A stretch of DNA of 42,210 bases from Salipiger pallidus (lineage in GTDB: Bacteria > Pseudomonadota > Alphaproteobacteria > Rhodobacterales > Rhodobacteraceae). The stretch covers positions 1 to 42,210 of the forward strand of contig NZ_BMJV01000014.1 of assembly GCF_014643635.1 (NCBI RefSeq). The letters run 5' to 3'. A program made the translations under genes and the position numbers. Below the pieces are notes generated by a model. It was not told the DNA's origin. It saw nothing but the letters and a program-made list of their open reading frames with translations, and searched no databases. Positions 1-9,495 of this stretch are shown one piece after another (position 1 is the stretch's first letter; every line of letters begins with the position of its first letter).

Positions 1-1
1 C

Positions 2-367
2 ACGGCCGAGGTGGAATCGGCCCTCGTCGCCCATGCCAAGGTCGCCGAGGCGGCGGTGGTGGGCTACCCGCACGAGGTGAAGGGCCAGGGCATCTACTGC
101 TACGTCACGCTGATGAACGATGTGGAGCCCTCGGAAGAGCTCAAGAAGGAGCTGCGCACCTGGGTGCGCACCGAGATCGGCCCCATCGCCTCGCCCGACC
201 TCATCCAGTGGGCGCCGGGCCTGCCCAAGACCCGCTCGGGCAAGATCATGCGCCGCATTCTGCGCAAAATCGCCGAGAACGACTACGGCGCCCTCGGCGA
301 CACCTCCACCCTTGCCGATCCGTCGGTCGTCGATGACCTCATCGATAACCGCGCGAACAAGGGGTGA
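2..367 (+). CDS. acs: Acetyl-CoA synthetase, C-terminal fragment (5' end outside window)
   Basis: Partial gene, open at the left edge; only the last 121 residues are present. The enzyme activates acetate to acetyl-CoA through acetyl-AMP in the cytoplasm. Visible features are the start of the small C-terminal domain ([11 protein letters not shown]) and the [11 protein letters not shown] motif, whose lysine (SGK) is the catalytic residue for adenylation and is the usual target of reversible acetylation in this family. It ends with a TGA at 365-367 and is followed immediately by a long perfect hairpin. Family assignment is secure; isoform cannot be judged from the fragment. Confidence 0.93.
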   Translation, partial: TAEVESALVAHAKVAEAAVVGYPHEVKGQGIYCYVTLMNDVEPSEELKKELRTWVRTEIGPIASPDLIQWAPGLPKTRSGKIMRRILRKIAENDYGALGDTSTLADPSVVDDLIDNRANKG

Positions 368-373
368 CCGGCC

Positions 374-412
374 ATGGATGAGGCGGAAGGCCTGGCCTTC
401 CGCCTCATCCAT
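374..412 (+). terminator. Hairpin terminator after acs
   Basis: A perfect 19-bp inverted repeat (374-392 with 394-412) starts 6 bases after the acs stop. In practice it would fold with a loop of about five bases. There is no real T-tract downstream (TAACCAACC), so it may act as a stabiliser or a weak terminator. Confidence 0.6.
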
Positions 413-517
413 TAACCAACCGCCCGAAGAATCAGATAAATCCTTCACAACGCGATGCGCGGCGTGCCGCCATATGGTACGATAGGATGCGGGGGCGCAT
501 ATGCGGTGGAGTTATCC

Positions 518-1045
518 ATGCAGTTTCCGGGCCTTTCACAGACGGCCCCGCTGGCGACCGGGCACCCGCAAGGGCTGCCAGCGGTGAACAACCAACCACC
601 TCCGGTGACCAAGGTGCAGCCGGTCTCCGAGCTTGCGAAATCCGGTGCCGACCCGCAGTCGGATCCAGGCGGCCAGCCTCCGAACAGCTTCTGGCGCACA
701 TTGAGCGGCATGCCTGATCCGTCCAAGCATGTCGCCCCGCCCTCTATGATGCAGATCCGAATCGCCCGCATACTCGAGGAGCAGGCGAAGAAGCTGACCA
801 ATGAAGCCGATCTGGCGACTTCCCCCGATTCTGACAAAAAAGATGAGGCCGAGATCAAGGAGGAGATGTCCGACACGCTGGCGCAGACCGAGAAGGCTTC
901 TGCCCAAGAAAACCCATTGCCGCCAATCGACGCAGAGCCGGAAACTGACAGGCCGATGCCATCAAAAAGAGCTGAAACCGCCATTCAAGGCTATGGTGAG
1001 CAGGCACGCCCCTATCTACCAAGCTCGGTTTCCTCTGAAGTCTGA
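518..1045 (+). CDS. Hypothetical proline/glutamate-rich protein
   Basis: 175 residues, no recognised domain, no signal peptide and no membrane segment. The ATG at 518 (MQFPGLSQ) is preferred over an upstream in-frame ATG at 455 because GGTGGA sits seven bases before it. The N-terminal half is rich in Pro, Gln and Gly and looks disordered; the middle (around residues 75-100, IRIARILEEQAKKLTN) is a likely amphipathic helix, followed by an acidic, Lys/Glu-rich stretch. It stands between acs and accB with about 220 bases of non-coding DNA after it. Function unknown. Codon use looks like its neighbours and the frame is open throughout, so I believe it is a real gene, but nothing in it suggests a role. 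Confidence 0.6.
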   Translation: MQFPGLSQTAPLATGHPQGLPAVNNQPPPVTKVQPVSELAKSGADPQSDPGGQPPNSFWRTLSGMPDPSKHVAPPSMMQIRIARILEEQAKKLTNEADLATSPDSDKKDEAEIKEEMSDTLAQTEKASAQENPLPPIDAEPETDRPMPSKRAETAIQGYGEQARPYLPSSVSSEV

Positions 1046-1178
1046 AGGGACTACAGACGCATCATGCGACCCGATAAAGCGCAGAGATCTACAGCACGAC
1101 TGCCCTGGCTCGGGTCGTGATGCGCTGTTTTCCAGCACATTCGACCTTGTCACCTTGCGTTTTCCCCAGCTGGGTCGC

Positions 1179-1207
1179 TTTTCATGCATCAAACTCTGCC
1201 CTATAAG
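1179..1207 (+). promoter_or_regulatory. Candidate sigma-70 promoter for accB-accC
   Basis: TTTTCA (1179-1184) and TATAAG (1202-1207) are separated by 17 bases and lie 57 bases upstream of the accB ATG. The match to the -10 consensus is good; the -35 match is modest. Confidence 0.4.
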
Positions 1208-1263
1208 CGCGAGCGAACGTGGCCGAGAGACAACGGGCCCGAAACTTTTCCGGCGAGGATTGC

Positions 1264-1746
1264 ATGAGCAAAGACAACCACGAATCCGACGTGGCCTTCA
1301 TCAAGGCTCTGGCGGAGCTGCTCCGCGAGAACGATCTGACCGAACTTCAGGTCAAGCGTGACTACGGCGAAGACGACAGCCTCAATGTACGGGTCAGCCG
1401 CATGCACCCGCAAGCCGCGCCGGTCGCCGCAGCCCCCGCGCCGGTCGCCGCAGCCCCCGCCGCAGCGCCCGCGCCTGCCGCGGAAGCCGCCCCCGAGGAT
1501 CCCGCAGCCCACCCCGGCGCCGTGACCTCGCCCATGGTCGGCACGGTCTACATGCAGGCTGAACCCGGCGCCCCCTCTTTCATCAGCGTCGGCCAGCAGG
1601 TCAACGAGGGCGACACGCTCATCATCGTCGAGGCGATGAAGACCATGAACCACATCCCTGCCCCCCGCTCGGGCACGGTCAAGCGCATCCTCGTCGAGGA
1701 CGGTGCCCCCGTCGAATACGGCGCGCCGCTGGTCATCCTCGAGTAA
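1264..1746 (+). CDS. accB: Biotin carboxyl carrier protein of acetyl-CoA carboxylase
   Basis: 160 residues, close to the usual length. AccB carries the covalently bound biotin that shuttles CO2 from AccC to the AccA/AccD carboxyltransferase in the first step of fatty acid synthesis. The C-terminal biotinyl domain (about 84-160) holds the canonical EAMKTMNHI motif with biotin lysine K126. The N-terminal helix region (7-45) is joined to it by an Ala/Pro linker that includes two tandem APVAAAP units encoded by an exact 21-bp DNA repeat (1417-1458). The ATG at 1264 follows GCGAGGA; the longer in-frame start at 1219 has no homology upstream. accC starts 10 bases after its stop, so the two form an operon. 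Confidence 0.96.
   Translation: MSKDNHESDVAFIKALAELLRENDLTELQVKRDYGEDDSLNVRVSRMHPQAAPVAAAPAPVAAAPAAAPAPAAEAAPEDPAAHPGAVTSPMVGTVYMQAEPGAPSFISVGQQVNEGDTLIIVEAMKTMNHIPAPRSGTVKRILVEDGAPVEYGAPLVILE
1417..1458 (+). repeat. Tandem 21-bp repeat in the accB linker
   Basis: Two exact head-to-tail copies (1417-1437 and 1438-1458), each encoding APVAAAP. It is in frame and lengthens the flexible Ala/Pro linker between the N-terminal part and the biotinyl domain. Confidence 0.85.
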
Positions 1747-1756
1747 GGGGATGGCA

Positions 1757-3109
1757 ATGTTTGACAAGATCCTGATCGCCAACCGCGGCGAGATCGCCTT
1801 GCGCGTTATCCGCGCCTGCCGCGAGATGGGCATTGGGTCCGTCGCGGTCCACTCGACCGCCGACGCCGATGCCATGCATGTGCGCATGGCCGATGAAAGC
1901 ATCTGCATCGGCCCTGCGTCCTCCACCGACAGCTATCTCAGCCCCGCCGGCATCATCTCGGCATGCGAGATCACAGGCGCGCAGGCCATCCACCCCGGTT
2001 ACGGCTTCCTGTCCGAAAACGCCCGTTTCGTGCAAATGGTCGAGGACCACGGCCTGACCTTCATAGGCCCCTCGGCGCAGCACATCCGCACCATGGGTGA
2101 CAAGATCACCGCCAAGGACACCATGAAGGCGCTCGGCGTGCCATGCGTGCCCGGCTCTGAAGGCGGCGTTCCCGACGTGGAGACCGCAAAGCAGATCGGT
2201 CGCGATTTCGGCTACCCGGTCATCATCAAGGCCACCGCCGGTGGTGGCGGTCGCGGCATGAAGGTCGCGAACAACGAAGAAGAGATGGAGCGCGCCTTCC
2301 ACACCGCCCGCGCCGAGGGCAAGGCCGCCTTCGGTAACGACGAGGTGTACATCGAGAAGTACCTCCAGAAGCCGCGCCACATCGAGATCCAGGTCTTCGG
2401 TGACGGCAAGGGCAAGGCGGTACACCTCGGCGAGCGTGACTGTTCGCTGCAGCGCCGTCACCAGAAGGTCTTCGAAGAGGCGCCCGGGCCCAGCATCACT
2501 CCCGAGGAACGCGCCAGCATCGGCGCAACCTGCGCCAAGGCCGTCGCTGATCTCGGCTATTCCGGTGCCGGCACCATCGAATTCCTCTACGAGGATGGCG
2601 AGTTCTACTTCATCGAGATGAACACCCGCCTTCAGGTGGAGCATCCGGTGACCGAGGCGATCTTCGGTGTCGACCTCGTGCGCGAACAGATCCGCGTCGC
2701 TGAAGGCAAGGACCTGTCCTTCACGCAGGACGATCTGGAAATCAACGGCCACGCCATTGAGGTCCGGATCAACGCCGAGAAGCTGCCGAACTTCGCCCCC
2801 TGCCCCGGCAAGATCACCCAGTATCACGCGCCGGGCGGCCTTGGGGTGCGGATGGATAGCGCTCTTTATCAGGGCTATTCGATCCCGCCCTACTATGACA
2901 GCCTCATCGGCAAGCTGATCGTCAAGGGCCGCGACAGGACCGAGGCGCTCGCGCGGCTCAACCGGGCGCTTGGCGAACTGATCGTTGACGGTGTGGACAC
3001 CACGGTGCCGCTCTTCCATGCGCTACTGCAGGAAGAGGACATCCACCGCGGCGACTACAACATCCACTGGCTTGAAAAGTGGCTGGCCAAGGATCCATTC
3101 TCGTCCTGA
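1757..3109 (+). CDS. accC: Biotin carboxylase subunit of acetyl-CoA carboxylase
   Basis: 450 residues, the normal length. It carboxylates the biotin on AccB using ATP and bicarbonate. The start [16 protein letters not shown] is the classic N-terminus; the ATG at 1757 has AAGGGG six bases upstream, whereas the ATG at 1751 would leave no spacing. Domains: N-terminal biotin carboxylase domain (1-115), ATP-grasp (about 115-320) with the glycine-rich loop GGGGRGMK at 162-169 and the [14 protein letters not shown] motif near 290, then the C-terminal biotin carboxylase domain. No lesion seen. It forms the accBC pair conserved across proteobacteria. Confidence 0.97.
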   Translation: MFDKILIANRGEIALRVIRACREMGIGSVAVHSTADADAMHVRMADESICIGPASSTDSYLSPAGIISACEITGAQAIHPGYGFLSENARFVQMVEDHGLTFIGPSAQHIRTMGDKITAKDTMKALGVPCVPGSEGGVPDVETAKQIGRDFGYPVIIKATAGGGGRGMKVANNEEEMERAFHTARAEGKAAFGNDEVYIEKYLQKPRHIEIQVFGDGKGKAVHLGERDCSLQRRHQKVFEEAPGPSITPEERASIGATCAKAVADLGYSGAGTIEFLYEDGEFYFIEMNTRLQVEHPVTEAIFGVDLVREQIRVAEGKDLSFTQDDLEINGHAIEVRINAEKLPNFAPCPGKITQYHAPGGLGVRMDSALYQGYSIPPYYDSLIGKLIVKGRDRTEALARLNRALGELIVDGVDTTVPLFHALLQEEDIHRGDYNIHWLEKWLAKDPFSS

Positions 3110-3158
3110 TGACCATTCGCGGCGCATACCAGGTGCCCTTGCGCCCGGAGCGCCGCGG

Positions 3159-3794
3159 ATGACCCTTACCCCCGACCTGCTGTTACACGCCTATCGGTCG
3201 GGGATCTTTCCCATGGCGGAAAGCCGGACCGACCCCGAACTTTTCTGGGTCGATCCGCGACGCCGGGGCATCATTCCCATGGATGGCCTGCATATCTCGC
3301 GCAGCATGGCGCGGGTGCTGCGGCGCGACGATTACCGTGTCACCGTCGACAGAGCCTTCGAAAGGGTGATCGACGGCTGCGCCGACCGTCCCGACACCTG
3401 GATCAATGCTGAAATCCGCGCACTCTTCGTCGCGCTGCATCATGCCGGGCTGGCGCATTCTCTGGAGGTCTGGGACGGTGACACGCTCGTGGGTGGGATC
3501 TACGGACTTGAGGTCGGAGCAGCCTTCTGCGGCGAATCCATGTTCTCACGGCGCAGGGACGGCTCAAAGATCGCGCTGTGCTGGCTCATGGATCTGCTGC
3601 GCCGCGCCGGGTTCACCCTCTTCGACACTCAGTTCCTGACTGAGCACCTTGCCTCTATGGGCGGGATCGAGATTCCGCGGGCCGTATATCGCGCACGGCT
3701 ACAGCAAGCGCTACTGGGCGTCAGCGATTTCACTGGGACGCCCCTTGCGGTATCAGGTCATGAGTTGGTGCAGCGCAACACCCAGACGTCGTAA
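3159..3794 (+). CDS. aat: Leucyl/phenylalanyl-tRNA-protein transferase
   Basis: 211 residues. Aat attaches Leu or Phe to proteins with N-terminal Arg or Lys, marking them for ClpAP through the N-end rule. Visible family features are the N-terminal AYRSGIFPMAE, the FWVDPRRRGIIP block, and the C-terminal DTQFLTEHLASMGGIEIPR stretch. The ATG at 3159 is chosen because GGAG lies eight bases upstream and the protein then begins at the family position; an earlier in-frame ATG inside accC is a shadow. It lies 49 bases after accC and probably shares its transcript. Its last 37 bases overlap the 3' end of the opposite DUF2155 gene, an unusual convergent overlap. Confidence 0.95.
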   Translation: MTLTPDLLLHAYRSGIFPMAESRTDPELFWVDPRRRGIIPMDGLHISRSMARVLRRDDYRVTVDRAFERVIDGCADRPDTWINAEIRALFVALHHAGLAHSLEVWDGDTLVGGIYGLEVGAAFCGESMFSRRRDGSKIALCWLMDLLRRAGFTLFDTQFLTEHLASMGGIEIPRAVYRARLQQALLGVSDFTGTPLAVSGHELVQRNTQTS

Positions 3795-4126
3795 CGCTGG
3801 TTGTCCATGGCGTTGAGCGCCGGGGACGACGCAATCATCCAGCCCCGGAACGCAAGGTCGGACTTGCCCGCCTCGCGTATGCTCAGGAACGCGAAGGCGT
3901 CGCCAGCAGGGTTGCCTTCAGGGAAGCGGCAGTCACCGAGGCTCACCTCGATGCGGCCGAACTGGCCGGTTTCACCAGTGCGCAGTTCGATATCAGCAGA
4001 CCGGCCAGTCAGTTTGTCGAGCCCCCGCAAAACGGCACCACTGCCTTCGCTGGTTGCTTCCTGAGCGGCCGCCGGGGCCACCGTAATGGCAGCAAGCGCC
4101 ACTGCCTGCATCACTGCGCGGATCAT
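3758..4126 (-). CDS. DUF2155 exported protein
   Basis: 122 residues with a signal peptide (about 1-21, ending APAAAQ) and a single DUF2155 domain, in which the C-terminal block RGWMIASSPALNAMDNQRYDVWVLRC is typical (not all shown). It is expected in the periplasm or attached to the outer membrane; function unknown. The ATG overlaps the mlaD stop by four bases (ATGA), so the two are translationally coupled. In this family of bacteria DUF2155, mlaD and NDUFA12 are regularly neighbours. Its stop lies inside the opposite aat gene. Confidence 0.9.
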   Translation of the reverse strand: MIRAVMQAVALAAITVAPAAAQEATSEGSGAVLRGLDKLTGRSADIELRTGETGQFGRIEVSLGDCRFPEGNPAGDAFAFLSIREAGKSDLAFRGWMIASSPALNAMDNQRYDVWVLRCTNS

Positions 4127-4569
4127 TCGTCGCCTCCAGCCACGTATTTCAGAAGCAGGGAGATGAGGCTCACCGAGCCCTGCGTATCAAGGATCTCGTC
4201 CCCGGCCTCATAATAGAAGGGCGACCCACCGGGGCTGATCTCGACAAAGTTGCCGCCCAGAAGCCCCTCGGAGGAGATCACGATGGCACTGTCATCGGGG
4301 ATCTGCACGCCATCGCGCATCAGGATGCCCATGTCAGCGCGGTATGTTTCGGCATTGAGTGAGACATCGGTGACGGTGCCGACCTTCACACCGGCAAGCC
4401 GGACGTCACTGCCAGCCGCAACCCCCTCGAGGGATCGGAAGCTGGCGCTCAGCGGGTAGCCGGTGTCAGAAAGCGAATAGCCCGTCGCGGACACTGCGTA
4501 CGCACCGAACGCGATGGCGGCAGCCAATACGGCGCCGCCGACCAGCACCTCTGTGGCATTGCTGGACAT
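4123..4569 (-). CDS. mlaD: MlaD-like MCE-domain phospholipid-binding protein
   Basis: 148 residues: one N-terminal membrane anchor (about 8-27, VLVGGAVLAAAIAFGAYAV) followed by a single MCE domain with the VRLAGVKVGTV signature (about 57-67) and a hydrophobic C-terminal tail (VSLISLLLKYV) like the hexamer pore helix. MlaD hexamers bind phospholipid in the periplasm as part of the Mla transporter that keeps the outer membrane asymmetric. The ATG at 4569 follows the NDUFA12 stop by four bases; the Shine-Dalgarno is weak, suggesting coupling to the upstream gene. The usual partners mlaE and mlaF are not in this window. Confidence 0.9.
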   Translation of the reverse strand: MSSNATEVLVGGAVLAAAIAFGAYAVSATGYSLSDTGYPLSASFRSLEGVAAGSDVRLAGVKVGTVTDVSLNAETYRADMGILMRDGVQIPDDSAIVISSEGLLGGNFVEISPGGSPFYYEAGDEILDTQGSVSLISLLLKYVAGGDE

Positions 4570-4573
4570 GGGG

Positions 4574-4957
4574 TTATTCCGGGCTCCACGCCTCGTAATC
4601 GGCACGTGCCGCAGGTTGTGGCTGACGGATCGAGCCTTGCGGCGCATAGGCCAGGGCAGTTCCGGTGAGGTTCTCGATATGGGGCTTTTCCCAAGTCTTG
4701 TGAACCATGGGCCGCTCGGTCGGCGCTTCCTTGAAGGTATGGTGCAGCCAGCCGTGCCAATCGGGGCTGATGCGCGTCGCCTCGACCTCGCCGTTGTACA
4801 TCACCCAGCGGCGAGCGCCATCCTTTGTCTGGTAGAAGGTGTTGCCCTGCTCGTCCTCGCCGACGCGCGTGCCGTGGCGCTTGCTCCAGATCATGGTGTT
4901 CAGCGTGCCGCCGTTCCACCAGGTCACGGCCTTCAGGAGCGAGTTAAGAATGCCCAT
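4574..4957 (-). CDS. NDUFA12-family complex I accessory subunit
   Basis: 127 residues. The family is the bacterial counterpart of the mitochondrial 17.2-kDa subunit (B17.2/NDUFA12) or its paralogous assembly factor, found in alphaproteobacterial NADH:ubiquinone oxidoreductase. Typical motifs are [41 protein letters not shown] and [10 protein letters not shown]. The ATG at 4957 has GAGGAGT in front of it; an upstream in-frame ATG gives no family similarity. It begins the leftward unit NDUFA12-mlaD-DUF2155. No complex I genes are nearby. Confidence 0.93.
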   Translation of the reverse strand: MGILNSLLKAVTWWNGGTLNTMIWSKRHGTRVGEDEQGNTFYQTKDGARRWVMYNGEVEATRISPDWHGWLHHTFKEAPTERPMVHKTWEKPHIENLTGTALAYAPQGSIRQPQPAARADYEAWSPE

Positions 4958-5131
4958 GGACGACTCCTCGGTATCTTGCTCTTCGCTTATGTAGGATCCC
5001 TGGCCAAAGGTCCAGCGACAAGAACCGCACTGCCGGGTACAACCGGTGGCCGCTTTCGCCAAATGCGACGGATCGCACCGGCGCTGCAGTCCGGGTCCGG
5101 GGTCGCGCCGATCTTCACGTGCCTGTGGAAA

Positions 5132-5149
5132 GGGCGGCCATGGCCGCCC
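5132..5149 (-). terminator. Terminator after the RidA-family gene
   Basis: Perfect 18-bp palindrome GGGCGGCCATGGCCGCCC, 15 bases past the stop on the minus strand and followed there by TTTCC. Short T-tract, so probably moderate strength. Confidence 0.6.
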
Positions 5150-5163
5150 CCCCTGGCTGAGCG

Positions 5164-5529
5164 TCAGGCTTCGGGAGCCAGTGCCGTAAGCTCGATCTCG
5201 ATACGGTACTTCGGATCGATCAGCTTGGCCTCGACCATGGTCGCCACCGGCGGATTGTCCCCAAAGGTTTCAGAAAGGATCGGCCAGCACGGCTCGAACT
5301 CGGCGGCGTCGGGCAGGTAGTACGTGACCCGGACGGCCTCGGCAAAGCTTGCGCCTGCGGCGTCCAGTGCCTGGCCGATGACCTCGAGAGCCGAACGGCA
5401 CTGCTCTTCGACCGTCTCGCCCTGCCCCACGGTACCGGCGACATGCACGAACCCGCCCGCGACCACGGCCCGGCAATATCCGATTTTCGCCTCGAACGGG
5501 CTGCCGGTTTGAATACGTCTGATTGTCAT
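5164..5529 (-). CDS. RidA/YjgF/UK114-family protein lacking the usual arginine
   Basis: 121 residues, the usual length for this trimeric family. RidA enzymes hydrolyse reactive enamines and imines made by PLP enzymes. Visible family features are [15 protein letters not shown] and the terminal block IEIELTAL. However, where active RidA has Arg (PARS/T-x-VEV), this protein reads PVATMVEA, with Ala at residue 96. That places it among Rid subfamilies not expected to have classical imine deaminase activity. The ATG at 5529 follows GAGGAT; upstream in-frame codons run through the clpX terminator and are not coding. Located just downstream of clpX on the same strand but behind a terminator. Confidence 0.88.
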   Translation of the reverse strand: MTIRRIQTGSPFEAKIGYCRAVVAGGFVHVAGTVGQGETVEEQCRSALEVIGQALDAAGASFAEAVRVTYYLPDAAEFEPCWPILSETFGDNPPVATMVEAKLIDPKYRIEIELTALAPEA

Positions 5530-5547
5530 TGCATCCTCACATGCAAA

Positions 5548-5570
5548 AGGCGGGGGACTATCCCCCGCCT
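5548..5570 (-). terminator. Intrinsic terminator of clpX
   Basis: Ten-base-pair perfect stem (5548-5557 with 5561-5570), three-base loop, then TTTT on the minus strand. It sits 24 bases after the clpX stop and just upstream of the RidA-family Shine-Dalgarno. Confidence 0.88.
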
Positions 5571-5593
5571 CAAAGCTCATTCCAAACGGTGCC

Positions 5594-6856
<1,263 letters not shown>

Positions 6857-6974
6857 GTCACACCTTTCCAGGCCATTTCCCGCTTGGGCCGGACCGTAGC
6901 GCCAGCCCTGGGCCTGTCGTCTTCGCCAATTCTGTGAAGTCTAGGGCAGCGCCCCGTCGTCCACAATCCGAAAT

Positions 6975-7004
6975 ATGCCCCGCCGCGCAACTGCGGCGGG
7001 GCAT
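6975..7004 (-). terminator. Hairpin terminator between clpP and clpX
   Basis: Twelve-base-pair stem (6975-6986 with 6993-7004), six-base loop, followed by ATATTT on the minus strand, five bases after the clpP stop. The weak T-tract could allow partial read-through into clpX. Confidence 0.7.
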
Positions 7005-7008
7005 TAGA

Positions 7009-7641
7009 TTAAGACTTGGCCTCTTCCGCCGCGCCGCGGCTTTCGACGATCTCGTCGATGAGGCCCCATTCCTTCGCGTCCTCGGGAGCCATGAAGTTGT
7101 CACGCTCGAGCGCTGCTTCGACTTCGTCGAGGGTGCGGCCGGTGTGCTTCACGTAGATCTCGTTGAGGCGCGTCTTGAGCTTTTGCGTCTCCTGCGCGTG
7201 GATCATGATGTCCGTCGCCTGGCCCTGATAGCCGCCAGAGGGCTGGTGCACCATGATGCGGCTGTTGGGCAGCGAGAAGCGCATGCCCTTCTCGCCCGCG
7301 GTCAGCAGGAGCGACCCCATGGACGCCGCCTGGCCGATCACGAGGGTCGAGACCTTGGGGCGAATGTACTGCATGGTGTCGTAGATCGACAGGCCCGAGG
7401 TTACAACGCCGCCGGGGCTGTTGATGTACATCGAGATTTCCTTGGACGGGTTTTCCGCCTCGAGGTGCAGCAGCTGCGCGACGATGAGGCTCGACATGCC
7501 GTCATGCACCGGGCCCGAGACGAAGATGATCCGTTCCTTGAGCAGACGCGAGAAGATGTCGTAGGCACGTTCACCACGGCTGGTCTGTTCGACCACCATG
7601 GGGACGAGCGTGTTCATGTAAGTATCGATTGGGTCTTTCAT
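7009..7641 (-). CDS. clpP: ATP-dependent Clp protease proteolytic subunit
   Basis: 210 residues, the usual size. ClpP forms the double-heptamer peptidase chamber that works with ClpX (next gene) or ClpA. The serine-protease triad is visible: S107 in GQAASMGS, H132 in MVHQPSGG and D181 in ERDNFM. The N-terminal [20 protein letters not shown] includes the short processed segment. The ATG at 7641 follows GGCGGA. tig, the frequent upstream neighbour, is absent; a CDF transporter gene occupies that place. Confidence 0.98.
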   Translation of the reverse strand: MKDPIDTYMNTLVPMVVEQTSRGERAYDIFSRLLKERIIFVSGPVHDGMSSLIVAQLLHLEAENPSKEISMYINSPGGVVTSGLSIYDTMQYIRPKVSTLVIGQAASMGSLLLTAGEKGMRFSLPNSRIMVHQPSGGYQGQATDIMIHAQETQKLKTRLNEIYVKHTGRTLDEVEAALERDNFMAPEDAKEWGLIDEIVESRGAAEEAKS

Positions 7642-7750
7642 ATCCGCCTGCCTGTTCTTGTCCAGAAATGCCTATCCGGTCGGTGTTACCAGATTCTTAG
7701 TCGTCGCCCCGGCCAGCCGCAAGGGGCGGCGCCGAGGAATGCCGTTGCGA

Positions 7751-8662
7751 TCACGCGCCACCCCATGCCTCGGGATGGTCGCAGGCGTGGCGCGCGCATT
7801 CCATCTCGAGCACCACGTGATCGATGCCGAAGCGCGCCTTGAGCAGCGCCTTCACCCGGTCCTTGATGCCATCCGCATCGCTCCACGCGTCGTCCCGCAC
7901 CACCAAATGCGCCTGAAGCGCCGCGCGGTGTTCGTCGATCTGCCACAGGTGCGCCTTGTGCAGCCCCGCGACGCCCTCGACCTCCCCGGCCTCGCGCAGG
8001 ACGTCCGCCGGGGCGAGCATCGGCGGGCTGCCGAGCATGAGGATACGGATCACGCCGCCGATCTCGGAAAACGCCATCCACAGGATGTAGCCCGCGATCA
8101 GCAGGGTGACCGCCGGGTCCACCCACGTCCAGCCGTAGAGAATGATGAGCGTGCCAGCGAGGATCACCGCAACCGAGCCCAGCGCGTCCGACACGTTGTG
8201 CAGGAAGGCCGCGCGGATGTTAACGCTGTCTTTTGACATCGCGTAGGTCAGCACTGCCGTCACCACATCGACCACCAGCGCCACCACGGCGATGATGACC
8301 ACCAGCCATCCCTGCACCGGCTCGGGATCAAGAAACCGCAGCACGGCCTCCATCACAAGGTAGAGACCGATCACGATCAATGTCGTGTAATTGACCAGTG
8401 CGGCCACCACCTCGGCCCGCGCATAGCCGAAGGGCATGTCCTGACTGGCGGGACGGCGCGCGATGCGGCGGGCTGCGGCGGCGATGACAAGCGAGATCGC
8501 GTCGGAGAAGTTGTGCAGCGCGTCGGCGATCATGGCGAGGCTGCCCGAGAAGATCCCGCCCACGACCTGCGCCACGGTCAGCAGCAGGTTGACGCCAATG
8601 GCGCCTAGAAGCCGCGAATCCCCTGCGTCGGCGTCGATATGGTGGTGGTGATCGTGTGGCAT
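7751..8662 (-). CDS. Cation diffusion facilitator, zinc-type (ZitB/CzcD-like)
   Basis: 303 residues. CDF proteins are inner-membrane dimers that export divalent metal, usually Zn2+, in exchange for protons. Six transmembrane segments are predicted between residues 18 and 215. The metal site is clear: H50-x3-D54 in TM2 (HNFSD) and H155-x3-D159 in TM5 (HNVSD), the His/Asp arrangement associated with zinc. A short N-terminal His cluster (HDHHHH, residues 3-8) and a C-terminal cytoplasmic regulatory domain (about 220-303) are present. The ATG at 8662 (MPHDHHHH) was chosen since the protein aligns from there; further in-frame codons upstream lack homology. Substrate beyond zinc cannot be excluded. 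Confidence 0.93.
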   Translation of the reverse strand: MPHDHHHHIDADAGDSRLLGAIGVNLLLTVAQVVGGIFSGSLAMIADALHNFSDAISLVIAAAARRIARRPASQDMPFGYARAEVVAALVNYTTLIVIGLYLVMEAVLRFLDPEPVQGWLVVIIAVVALVVDVVTAVLTYAMSKDSVNIRAAFLHNVSDALGSVAVILAGTLIILYGWTWVDPAVTLLIAGYILWMAFSEIGGVIRILMLGSPPMLAPADVLREAGEVEGVAGLHKAHLWQIDEHRAALQAHLVVRDDAWSDADGIKDRVKALLKARFGIDHVVLEMECARHACDHPEAWGGA

Positions 8663-8861
8663 GCCCTGCCCCCTTGCCCGGCCGTTGCGACATGTCACGA
8701 ACCGGAGCCCGCGCGCAGCCTTCATGCAATCCCGCGCCACCGGGAAGGTCAAGCGGTGAACCGCCAAAGGCACCGGCAGATTCCTCACGATCCCGTTGCC
8801 GGACGCCACGCTGCGGCAGTTCCCCGAAACTGCCGGAACACCCTGCTCCGGCGGCACGGCA

Positions 8862-9461
8862 TCAGAACTCTCGCGCACGCTGGATCAGGGCACTGCCCGG
8901 ATTGAGCGCATACCATGGCTTTCGGCCAAAGCGTTTTTCCCACAGCACGCTGTCACGCGGTTGCCACGACGTGAACAGCCCCTTTTCGGCCTTGCTCCAG
9001 ACCAGGGCCCCGTCCTCCGAGCAAGCATCCAGGATCAGTCCGCTGGAGACAGGCCGTCCGGGCAGCGTCACAGCGACGCCGCTGCGCTCAATCGGGCGGT
9101 TCAGACGCACGGGCGACATTGCCACCGCGACACCAATGGTGCGGAAGCCCTCCTGCCGCAGGCGCGCATAAAGCGCGTCCGCCCACGTGTAGCAAAAGCC
9201 GGGTGTCTTATAGCCCAGGCGTATGTTTCGAGTCACCCTCAGCGGCGGGTCGGTGCCGGCCTGCCGGCGAGCGATCTGCACCGGGTAGTCATAGGCCAGA
9301 TCCGCCAGCCTGCGAGCCTCGGACAGCTTCACCAGAGGGCCAAGCCGGGTGATTGCGAAGGTCAGCGCATCCCGCTGCGAGCGTGACGCGCGATCGAGCG
9401 CCTCAGGGGGTGTCACACAAGCGCTCAACACAAGAAGCAGAGGCAGAAAAAGCTGTTTCAT
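8862..9461 (-). CDS. Lipoprotein with transglutaminase-like core, His replaced by Arg
   Basis: 199 residues. Signal peptide ends in lipobox LSAC, with C15 as the lipidated cysteine. It is a paralogue of the gene just upstream: both share LGPxVxxSEARRLADxAYDYP, G-x-CYxWAxA with L-xx-EGFR after it, and SGLxLD. C90 and D145 align with C103 and D158 of the paralogue, but the aligned His position is R126 (IERSG). If the catalytic reading of the paralogue is right, this copy is inactive as an enzyme. The ATG at 9461 has GAGGAGCC in front of it; an upstream ATG at 9476 does not fit the spacing. 34 bases separate it from the paralogue, so they are one operon. Function unknown. Confidence 0.85.
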   Translation of the reverse strand: MKQLFLPLLLVLSACVTPPEALDRASRSQRDALTFAITRLGPLVKLSEARRLADLAYDYPVQIARRQAGTDPPLRVTRNIRLGYKTPGFCYTWADALYARLRQEGFRTIGVAVAMSPVRLNRPIERSGVAVTLPGRPVSSGLILDACSEDGALVWSKAEKGLFTSWQPRDSVLWEKRFGRKPWYALNPGSALIQRAREF

Positions 9462-9495
9462 GGCTCCTCCTAGCACTCATTTCGGTAATTCCCGG

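Noticed and set aside
1096-1121. Six-base inverted repeat CACGAC/GTCGTG after the hypothetical gene
   Set aside because: Stem too short, with a large loop and no T-tract, to call a terminator.
1733-3019. 428-codon open frame opposite accC
   Set aside because: Antisense frame of accC, which is unmistakable on the other strand.
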